A DNA stretch of 64,000 nt from positions 55,913,789-55,977,788 of the forward strand of contig OX465584.1 of assembly GCA_950022655.1 (NCBI GenBank). The letters are read 5' to 3'. The notes below the pieces were generated by a model. That model did no database searches. It saw only the letters and a program-made list of their open reading frames with translations, and was not told the origin of the DNA. The translations under genes and the position numbers were made by a program. The DNA is from Alentia gelatinosa (taxonomy: Eukaryota; Annelida; Polychaeta; Phyllodocida; Polynoidae). Shown piece after piece: positions 10,398 through 22,300 of the stretch (positions are counted from its first letter, which is position 1; the number at the start of each line of letters is the position of its first letter).

Positions 10398-13300
10398 CTG
10401 GAATAACAAATGTTATAATTTTTTAACCCTGTCAGTCCTGCGAATGCCTGGAGGAATTACTAAGGTGGATCCTAAAGATGCCCTGAGGCAATACTCAAGT
10501 GGATCCTAAAAATGCTTCCAAGCATTTTGTTGTTCTTTTAAACGTAATGTAACTATTGAGGAGAAATAACTTATATAGTTTCATTACTTGGGGTAAGGTA
10601 TTTTAACCCACAGTTAATCAAAATGGAAAGATCCTGACAGTTTTCCTTTTTAAGTGAGCTTTTAGTAGGGTCTAATTTATACGTAAATCACCGAACTCGG
10701 CTTAGAGCTTAATCAGCAGTGAGTACAGATTGAGCCATTTTATTGTTATACAAAGTGAGCTAAACATATGATATTTTTCATAGCCATTTAGCCTGGTGAT
10801 AATGAGAAGTTTGATGGTGATGAAAATGATAGGTTATACAGGTAAAAGCTGTATAATCTATCATTTCCATCACCATCTGAGACATTGTAATCTGCCAAGA
10901 GCACTAACTAAGTGCAGAAAACCCCGCTGTCTGGGACACCTTGGAACCTCTTAAGCGGGGTTTTACTGTAAGAGGGGACCCCCACCTACCACGATAGGCC
11001 ACGACATGCTTCCTGATTGCTACGATTTGAAATGGGGAAATCGTGACCTATCGGGAGGTCCCCGATTGTTTCAAATTGTTGAAATCGTAGAGCGTAGAAA
11101 CGCCTTGGGAGGACCAAAACATAAACCATGGTCACGATTGGCTCACGATTCAATTGGTGATTCACAGCATGATTTTAATATTGATATATACTATAATTTT
11201 GGAAACATTGAATGAATCCGAAAAATTTTCTACATCTATATACAATATCTTATGATATTATTTTCAACACTAAAACAATCAAATTGAACAATATAACTAT
11301 GGTAGAATAATAATTCCAATATGAAACTATTATTTTCAGACACTTAGACTTCATGAAATAATATCGTATTTACATCGATTATATATCTATATGCACCCTA
11401 CCTAATTCCAGAATTTCATAATTTTCCGCTAATTATTTCATCCACAAGAGGTATTTTCCTGTTAAATCACCTCCAATAGGCTACGACAATCTACAAAATT
11501 TCCAACATGTTGGAAGTTATCGGGACCTCTACGATTGGCGTTTTCAATCGCAGCCTATCGTGAGCTGTCGTAGACGGAATCGCAGAAACCTGTCCCACCT
11601 ACCACGATTTTGGTTGACCTCACGATAGAAACGGAATAGTGTCGGGAAGGCCGTCGTAAGGCCAATCAGGACCGGAATCGTGGTAGGTGGGGGCCGGCTT
11701 ATCTGGCTTCTTTACAAAGAATTTTCCAAATTCTCATGACTATTTGTGCTGATCGAGAAGAGTAGCCCTTAGTTTCTATAAACCACAACCATCGCTATGT
11801 CATTATTATGTACATTTATTCAAGTCTTAAAATGAAGATTTCCGGAATTATTAACCCTTTAACTGCAGCATGATGCCTCAAGGCATTCCCCTGGCCATGG
11901 CAGCATGATGTCTCCAGGCATTACCCTGGCTACGGAAGGAGGATGCCTCCAGCCACAAATAAAAGAATAATTGTTTAAATTGAATGAAATTTTGACAAAG
12001 TATAAGAGCCATATTAACCTTTCATCTGGTATAACAAAATATCATCAGTTACTAGGGGAAATTTCTCAAATCGCATGACACATCATGTGACATTGCTATT
12101 TCCCAAAAAAGGTGTCTGCCTTATCAGGACTATTCAGGCAGGCAATGCCTGCCGTGTAATGCTGAGCAGGGGAACTGAGTGCTGCAGGGAAAGGGTTAAG
12201 AAAAAACACCAACTAGGGTGGCTTTCTATATGAGAAGAACGTACATATGAAGAACCTATTTTCGTATCCAATCATCACTTACATGTTGGAGACCTGCTCT
12301 CGATATGCAGAATTATTTTGGAAGCCCAGAGCATATTGCATGTTGAACAAATCATCCTGGAAGAATCGGATGTCGCATGACGATTGGGCGTGAATCGTCA
12401 GAGCAGTGACGTCACACATGTAGGCATACCCCCCGGCGTCGAGCAGATCAAGATGGGTGCTGTGTGATGAGTCGAGTACAGGAATACCTGCTGCTTGCCA
12501 TTTGATTATCCTCTGCCACATTTTACTATAAATTCTTGAAGAACCCTAGAGAAAAAAATTAACCAAAGAAGGTGAAATGTAAGGTAGGGTCAATTCCCAT
12601 TCTTCACTTACACCTGTAATTGATATGATTCAATGCCATATCTATCAAACCCTTTCGCTTGAAAATTGAATTTCTGAAGTATCTAAAAATATCGAGAGAT
12701 TTAAAGACCCAACATGAGCCTACGAATAAATATATAATGTTTGGATGAAATTAGTATAAAACGTAATATTACTTTTTACTCGAGGCATCATCTGCTTAAG
12801 GCCTGGCGTCCACCTACTACGATAGAAATTTAGACCTCCTGATATGGCACCGATACAAAAAGCAAATATCGGAGACATATCAGGAAGGTCGAACATCGTA
12901 GACATATGTCTAGACATGTCAATCCACCACGCATTGTATGGGGTTTTTATCGGTGTCTAATCGAAGAAACGTGGTCACCTGCCCCGATATAAGTTGACCT
13001 TCCCACGCGATTTTGATTTTTTATCGGGAGGTGCATCGTAGACCATATCGGAGCCATATCATAGTAGGTGGACGCCGGGCCTAAGTCACATTGTAATTTT
13101 GCGTTTATTAACAATTTAATTTCTGCATCTTGCCACATGGCCCTGGGGCCTGTTGAATAACTTATGCCATAAGTGTTGGATATATGAGACAGCACAGAAA
13201 CAATGCACACAGGTGGCAGGGATACTCTGACAGGAGTATAGGGCGCATAGTTATGGATGCGGCCATATTTCCCCCCGATGCCATCTAAAACACCAGGTGG

Positions 13301-16300
13301 CAGGACCATTTATTAATGGAATTTATCAAGATCATTTTCTAGGGCTTTACATGGAAGAATTCTAACCTCGTCTCAATATTATCTATAGATTATAACAACT
13401 GATATAAGTGGTTGCCCCCCGACTACACTGGCGCCATCTTTCAATTTCCTGGCGGATGATGGCAGAACTAGCAATCATTCTGTACCCTATAGTAGAGAAC
13501 TATAGTCTTGTACAATTCTATAGTTTGTCCAAGCTATCACATTTTGCCAAAGACAACAGTCTTGCGATCATACCTACCATCAACACCCAAAGTGACACAA
13601 CACTAAGGTGACTAGGGTGGCCGAGCGACAGCCTACGTAAGCATTGCACCTGTAGGTGGCGCTGAATGGTAAGTTATGCATTGTATCGACGACATGGCAG
13701 GCGCAGCCCAGGCTTACCATGACGTCAAGGCGGCCTGCAACGTGATGGTGCAACTGTCTTGGAAACGTGTTCCTTAAATGGGATTCACACAATGGGATTC
13801 ATGTACCACACAGGGCGTTTTTCTAAGAGAAATCCTGCTGACATGCTGTACTCGGCCACAATTTCTTCATCTAAATTACAGGATTTCATTTCCCTGAGAC
13901 ATGTTTCCCCCCCCCCCCCCTGTAATTGTTTAAGACATTTTCCCCCAAAAAAGAACAGAATCGCATGAGATTTTGAACCCTGTGAGGTACATGAATCCCA
14001 CCGTGTGAATCCCACATTAGAGTGGCAACCAACCTCTGCCTCCCTCTTAGAGGTTCATCATGTCCGATCGCATTCTAGGCCAAAGGCTTGATACAAATAC
14101 CTCAAAGCATATATCCATCTCAAAATATTATTAGCTTAGCTAATTGATAATAAAGTCTAACTTCCTGGTCTCTTTATCAGAATATATAAAAAAGAAAGGG
14201 AAAACATGAAAAAAGAGGCTTAGAGAGTACTGCACTCTGACAGAATAATACAGCCTCCAAGTACTCATTTTTCCTCAGCAGTGCTAAATGTCCGTCGGTG
14301 GTGCCTGACTGTAGATCAGTGAAGGCAAATGAAAATAGGCTATTAGGAGAACTAATAAATGTACTTATATAGAACGTCCTGACCATGCTGTACAAGTCAC
14401 AGAACGAGATGCTAATTTACGGTTTGTACGGACCGAGGCGTTTACGCCGAGTTCCGTACAAACGGTAAATTAGCATCGAGTTCTGTGACTTGTACAAGCA
14501 TGGTAGGACGTTATATATTTACTATATATCCGAAATTTAAAAAAAAAATCAATTTCATTTTGCTTAAAAACCAAAATTTTAATGAATATGTATATGGGTA
14601 GGTAGTCCGTATTTTGGTGTACGGACCACTGGTCCGTACAGTATTTTTACGTCATATGCCGAAATGGTGCATATTTACAGTATATATACGGCATGGGTAT
14701 AGTAAACCCTTTTCGTCGGCCAATGGAAACGGGCCTTATCATGGATATCCACCACTGTAGCCTACTTACCTGCAGGATGCCCATGTAGGCGGTTCCAGCT
14801 TGAACACCGAACATATACTGGTCTTGATTGGCCAATTCTTCAAGTGTAGAGAACGGTTTCCGTTCGACATCCACCGATAGGAGAGCTACAAGGTTGCCGC
14901 TGTACGTCGCCGCAAAGACAACACATGTAAAGATCCAAAAGATCAAGACTGACCTCCCAACTCCGCTCTTCGGAGAACTCACAGCACCTTGAGTGATATT
15001 TAGAGAACAGATATGTTATTCAAAATTAGGCAATAAAACTTCTAAAATACGTCTATTGTAATTACGATGAGCAAAGAAGAATGCGAGTTCCTGATGATGA
15101 ACTACAGAATGTACGTAAAAAGGTTTATTGAAGAGCACGAGTTCCCAATGTTGATTATTAAAGAAGAAACCAACAAATTTTGGTCAAAGCTGTCGTTCTC
15201 CATGGTTTGATGCGGAGCGATATGAACGATCAACAGCCGAGTGAATGCCATGTAGTGTTCAAACAAGTTGGAGAACGACTTGTTTGACCAAAACCAGTTG
15301 CTTTCTATATTTATCTCACCCCTGTACACAATAAAAAAAAATGAATGACACCCAGAATATAGACCATGGGGAACGGACTGCAATACTTTTAGGGGCATGG
15401 AAAACGAGTTCCCAATTCTAAGCCTATTGGAAAAAAATACCAGGGGTGAGATAAATGGGGGGAACATGCCAGATAAAAAAGAAATACCTTGATTGAAGGT
15501 TGCACCAAAGGTGATCCAGACACTTCCATATGGGGACTGTTGTTTGGCGAACCACTCCTCCTCGTGGTATTCTCCTTCATTGAAATGTGAGACGTACCAG
15601 AGCAGCAGGCCGACCCAGGGAATGAAGGCCACCATGCAGATCCACACCTGCCACTTGTAAGGCCGCACGAACAGGAAGGACGCAGAGGACGTCGTGGGAA
15701 TACGCTTATAACCAAATGCGGTTTGTTCGATGTGAAAGGGGTAAGAAAAGTCCATGACCTCGTCCCTGCTGACTTGTATTGAGAGAGGGGCGGCCATCAT
15801 TGAAGCTGTCTGGAGATAATTCATGTATGAAAAAATGTTATTTTTATGATATTCAGATGGTAGAAATCACAAAATACCAAACACAGTAAGTTTGTTGGTA
15901 GGGTGGTATAATTGAAACCAGGTGGTATACAGTCGGTGGTTCATGTGTTGTATCAAAGATTTCAGGACGTTTCGCTGATGTTTAATCAGCTTTTTCAGAT
16001 TTTTATGATATGTCATGACTAAGAAAATATGAAATTAAGAACAAAATATAATGATATTGTAATCTGAATGGGTCACCCTTCCTTTTTATCTTTTTACAAA
16101 AGTGTTTACGCTTCCCCTCTTACCCCTTCTGTAGCACCCATGTTTATACTATACTTTGTAAGGTGAAGTGTCCATCAAAATTGAGCAGCACTAATTTCAT
16201 CACTGTATTACTCCTTACTATTTGAACTGGTCTTTGGTAGTTGTTATTAACTGTTCTTCCTTAAACATCTTGCTGAAATGTATCATAGCATCTCATTGTA

Positions 16301-19300
16301 ATTGAATCTTCTTGATGTCAATAAATGCTGCTATTAAAAAAAGGAAAGAAATATAATGATATGGTGATGAACATTGCATACCTATTAACCACTGAGGGTG
16401 CACACAACTCTATCAATGTTTACCTTTAGATTGTTGACTGAAGAGGTATTCTTCAAGAAATATCAAACATTATAGTTACACTCCCTTAAAAGGCGAATTT
16501 CTGGTGAATTATGGCTAACGTGGTTAGAGTTAATGCAGTACACCCTTCTCATAAGATCTCACACTCTCTAAGTGGTATTCTGTATTCCAGTCCAAATAAA
16601 GCCACTAGGGCGAGAAGTACACAGTATTCCCGCTAGGTGGCATCCTCGAGATTATAGCAATCTTTGGGTTGCATTGATGTACATTTTTAGCACGGGAGGC
16701 AGACCAGTGGATTCTCAAGGCTCTAAGCCTAGTTCGTTAAGCGTAGTGAGAATATTGTACAGAATATCCCTTAGAGAGGGTGAGATCTTATGAGAGGGGT
16801 GCACCATGCGGTTAGGGCGAAAGAGAGCTAGTTCAGGCTAGATGATTTATCCTACCCCTAATAAAAAAGCGCCATAGACTTAACATAGGGAAATTTTATG
16901 TGGCAGGCCGTGACATAAAGTGTTTTTTATGCCACTAGAGTAATAACAGTATTGACCAATCAGAGAGCAGCATGGCAGCTACTATGAAAAAAAGTTCTGT
17001 TGGTTATTGACTCATTATTTATCTTTTAGTAATACAAAAGCATAGACGAGGTAGGATAAATACGAAACCGAACTCGAGTTAGACTTGTCAGTGTCTATGC
17101 CACTCTGGTCAGGTCTGCTCCTCACTACACTCGGCTACGCCTCGTGTAGTAATACGCGACCTTCCCGTCGTGGCATAAACATTGTCAAGTCTAACTCTCG
17201 TTCGGTTTCTACTAAGTATGCTACATCACTGGTGTCTCACCTTATAAGCTAATTGATTGACAAGCCCAGTCCACGTTCCGTTAATGTAAGCTCCCCATTG
17301 TCCATCAGGAGGAAGCACCAAGGTATATCTGTTGGCAAAAATCTTATAACATTAAACCTAATCAACCCTTCCTGAGATGAGTAATCGAGGCATTATTTAT
17401 GGGAATGTTTGTTTGAATACCGTCATAGTCGACTGAAAATGATTAAGTAACATCGTATTCTATTATCTTTTAATTAAGGAATTTTCACAAAACATTTTGT
17501 ATATGACATCAGAGGTACAACCATTATCACCAAATAGAACTTTTAGTCATCATCTAAGTCTGTAGCTGTATCAAACTCACGTGAAGTTCATTCGCTCTGC
17601 GACTGCCTTGAGAATTTCCATACAGAATCCTCGGTATATAGTATTGCCGCCATTGTCAACAGTCCTGCTCATAAAGGGACCCCACTGCAAGATGTAGGAT
17701 GCAAGATGTAGTTATCTTGAGCGGAGTAGAAAAAATCTACTTTCTAAAGTGGCTGATCCACCAAAACTAACCCAACAGACGCTCGTGTGATGTATGTATT
17801 AAGAATATCAGAGGGTGCTTCCTAACAGGTCCTTGCTCCAGATAGAGGTTAAGGCCTAACCGTTTGGACTGCCACCCCCAGCGTTTGAACCATCCCCTGT
17901 CTTCGTTTGGACTGACCCCCTGATAGGGTATATAAGGAAGCAGATTTCAACTCACAGCTCACTTGGAACCCAGACACCGTGGCGTCAACATCTCCATGCT
18001 GCTCAGCATTACCACCACTGCAGTGTCAGGCTTGAAACACCATAGGACTCTATGCTACAGAGGCCTTTACTGAGGATTGGGCTTCTCCATAAGCTACTAT
18101 CACCCCAGCACTGCAGGAAAAGACATTGATGACTGCTACCACTACTTGGATCATCTATATCCACAAGTCAAGGAGACAGTGAACAATAGCTGAGAGTGAT
18201 AGATTGTGAGTACTGCTTTGAACAAGAGGACTTATATTATATGAACACTACAGAAGTGTATATGATTTTGTATGTTGATGAGAATTGTTATGTAACTGTA
18301 TACTTTGTTATAATATATGTTATTAATACATATCTGTATATTGGTTATCTGTCTTCTTCATTTAGTATAGAAGATATTCTGAATTCTCTTTTCTTGTCAC
18401 TGGGTTAGCTAGTTTATAGGATTAGGCCTTAGCTACTGTATGTGACACTCAGCAGACAAGATTTTAACATCTAGCCAACGATCCCCGCCGATGTCTGGCA
18501 GGCCCAAATTCAGCAGAATGTCCTAGCTGATACACCAAAGCCCCTCATGGCTGTTTTATTAACTGATCCAGCAAGGGGATAATTCCAGACCACAGGCATT
18601 TTGGGCCGACAATTGTCGCCGACTACCACATGGCGACCACATTGCCATCGGTCAGCTCTAGCTAAGCCTTGGTGGATCAGCAGTTTTAAGCCCTAACCCG
18701 GCGTTTGCTCCAGGCTAGTATAGGCGGCGATTCTTGAATTTTGCACCATCAGGGACCTGGGACCTGTTTCAGTAGTTTCGTGACATCAGTCGTAGACAGA
18801 CATCAACTTTTTTTTTCAGGTTTCAAAAAGCATGTCCCAGTTGATGTCAAATATCAGCGGATCGGAGCGACCAATTCTCTTCATATTTAAAACGATTATA
18901 GGTTATATGTATCCCTTACTCATGTAAAAGTTGTCTAATACTTTTGAAACCGGACACAGTGTGTTTGGGGTCTGTCTTGTCCTAAGTGCTGCAACTTGTG
19001 TTGATCAGTCTGTATGGTGTCACAGATGCCATCTAGACATGTCACAAAACTACTGAAACAGGTCCCAGTTTCACTAGTTTCATGACATACAGACATTGGG
19101 GTTGTCTACTTTCGTGACAACACAAGTAGAGCTCTGCCCTGGAAACTTATGAGATGAAAGGTTTAGTTCCAGAATAGGCTAAATGATGTTCAGGTAGTTT
19201 TGGTTTTATATAATTAACTAGTACGAAAAAAATATATAAAAAAGGGAGCAATGGGAAATGACCATAAGGTAACAATTTGAATGTACGGAGAATCGTTTGA

Positions 19301-22300
19301 CAAAGCTGAAAGTTGTAAGCTGTATGATAATGTGGAGAGATTAATAAAAGACTTGCTTAAAAAAAAGGAAATTTGTTTTGTTATTGATCATGATTTCTAA
19401 GATAAATGGGTACACATTCAAAAAATGGTCATGGCTAACTCCAAGAATCGCTTAAGGACATTTCTATAAAAAGCCGTCTAGTGTAAACACTTGAGAAAAT
19501 TCTTGTCTCGACGACTATTGTTGATGGTATTGCACAATCGAGCAGCACCTGACAACTATTGACTAGGAAATCTACAGTCACGTTTCTATTTGTCTCGTGT
19601 AAAGCCGGATACACCACAAGCGAGAAACGCAGTATTTTCTAGGGAGTCGTTCTATTTCTAACCTTCGTAGGGGATCACAGGCCCCACGAAGGATACTTCC
19701 AAGGACGACACACTCGGCGAGAGCTCGTCAATACGTTTGATTACGTGTGGTGTCAATAGGTAGAGAAATCCTCGTTTGTAGTCTCCTTCAAGTGATCCTA
19801 AGGACAAAACTCTCCTGTTACAAAAATTGCATATAATGACAAAAAAGAACAAACTTATAAAGTGCTGATTCCACCAACACACAATATATAGCGAGATATG
19901 TTTGGTTGTCTTGCTAAATCTTGCTAGGTTTCGAATAATCGTGTGCATATATTTGCTGCAATGTGTCTTGAGGTGTCACGATGGTGGAGCACTAAAATGG
20001 CGTGTATGTGAGATATCATTTCATAGTAATATTCCCGACAGCAATTTAGCGTCTCAGAAGCAATAATCAGGTGAAATATGAAGTAATAGCTCACATAAAT
20101 GCCATTTTGGGTTGGCCATTCCGGAAATTGCTGAGTTTCTCGCTTGGTGTGCTTCCGGTATTTTTCACTGGGATACGTACCGTGTTTGTTGCCACGATGA
20201 AATGTCTACCATTCAGGCCGTAGTTTAGTGAAGGAAACACCTTCCCTGACAAAGTACCATTACCTATCTGCGCAGATAACCTCACTCTCCGACCAGACGA
20301 GTCCCACATCGCTGAATATAGAAAACTCTCCTGTTGCAGAAATACAAGAAAGAGATTAATTTGAACAATATCCGGAGGTTAAAGGCATATCGGACAATTT
20401 GGATTGAAAATTAAAACCCATGTCATTTTCCTGAAATTTGAATATGTTGATATCCAAGTGTTCTAGTACAGATATCTAACTAAAAAATCGGGGGTCACCA
20501 CGCTAGCTTTCAATTTAAAGCTCAATATTTTGACAATTTTATAATAGAATACAGTAGAACCACGCGTAAGCAGACATCTTCCATTCCAGGCCTAAGTGTG
20601 CGCTTATGCGGGGTATCCGCTTGCATGAGGTTAGAATAAACATCTATTATGGGGCTGTTTCATCTGGCCGAATTCTCAGCCGAAGTATGATTCTGACAGT
20701 GTCTGATTTACTTTTCGGGTACTTTCAGTATAACTTTAAGGGGGTGTTCCACTGGACCGACGGTAGCCGATTCTGTGGCCAGACAATCGCCGATCATTAT
20801 CGGATGCCCTAGAATTTCTCAAATCTTTGAAAATGGTCATTTATTAAATTATTATTATCAGAATTAAATAAATTACAATATGTGAGCTTCCTCTACAGGG
20901 CCCAGGAACAATTGATTGGGTGAGAAATCGGCCCGGTGGAGCACCCTCTTTATGAAACACCATAACTGGATGAGATCAGTGCTGTCGGCCACCGTCGGCC
21001 ACCGTCGGCCACCGTCGGCCACCGTCGGCCACCGTCGGCCACCGTCGGCCACCGTCGACCACCGTCGGCCATCGTCGGCCACCGTCGGCCACCGTCGGCC
21101 ACCGTCGGCCACCGTCGGCCACTGTCGGCCACTGTGGGGTGCCTTGTCCCATATGACAGATGCACACAGATACTAGTACACCACTATTCCGCTAAGATCT
21201 TTTAACTGATGGTGTCATCTAGTGTTCGAACTAGGAACTAAGAGCTGCGACCTTGACCCCTGGCATGTTTAATGAGAGTATCTGTTTGAAGGTAGGGGTT
21301 GTTCTTGAGGTGTTCTTGTTCCATATGTAAATAAAGTATTCCATGTGAAAAACCTGGATTTAATCATCATGTCATCCTGCTCTGGGATGGGTGTAGAGAG
21401 CCAAAGGGACCATGTAAAACATTGAAAAGCAGTTGAATTCCGTAAGAAGAAAGAGTCAGAATACAGGTTCTGTCCCCCGACCACTCAGTAGCTACTTCAT
21501 GAACTAACAATGGCTCTGTCCCCTATATAGCCGTCGTCTGTACACAGCATACTTACGTTAGAATTGCTCTCGTGCAGGAATATGTTGAGATGTGTGATGT
21601 TGACAACGTGTTTCTCAACAAGCTCAATATTGGTGGCATCGTCTGTCAGAAGGAGCCAACGGTGGCGATATGTGAGGACACCTTGTTCCTGGTAAGAGTT
21701 GTCATGCATATTCACCTATGGGGTTTAATGAAGCTGGAAATCAGTTTATAGGCCTGTTTCCATTGGCAGACAAAAACGGTGTAGATTTTTTTAGTTCTTC
21801 TAATAGCCCATTTACATTTTGCGTCAGCAGTGCTAAAGGTCCGTCGGTGGTGCTTGACTGTAGATTGGTGACAGCCAATGTAAATGGGCTTTTAGGATAA
21901 CTAAAGAAATCTACATCATTTTTGGTGACCAATGGAAACAAATGGACATTTTTGGATCAGTATTTTTCCATACCAGCACAGTATGCTGGTAAGGATAAAG
22001 TACCAAAGCTACAGCAGAGTTTGGTATCTGTAGTATTTTCCGTCACAGGTATACGATACGATACGATACTCATACAAAATTGCCTTTCTATACTGTAATT
22101 GATATGAATTCATATCCCTTTCTTTTAGTTTCTCAAACATAGTAGAAAAGTTATGGATAATTCGGCTTATTTCTATCATGTGGTTATATAGAATGACCTC
22201 ACCATGCTGTACAAGCTAGAAAACGAGATGATATTTTTTACGGCTAATACGAACCATTAATTAGCATCGAGTTTTGTAGCTCGTAGAAGCATGGTCGGTT

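Noticed and set aside
10918..10966. GC hairpin followed by T's, like a Rho-independent terminator
   Set aside because: The DNA is eukaryotic and the hairpin lies in an intron; such terminators have no role here.
19675..19812. Possible extra receptor exon on the minus strand (DYKRGFLYLLTPHVIKRIDEL) with acceptor- and donor-like ends
   Set aside because: It lies between receptor exons that already join in phase, and its own phases (2 at the start, 1 at the end) fit neither neighbour. The 14 bp it shares with the acceptor of exon 4 may be chance.
20873..21176. Overlapping open frames with repeated ADGGRRWPTV or SATVGHRRPP peptides
   Set aside because: They are read-throughs of the 10-bp minisatellite, open in every frame on both strands; no start context or flanking coding sequence.
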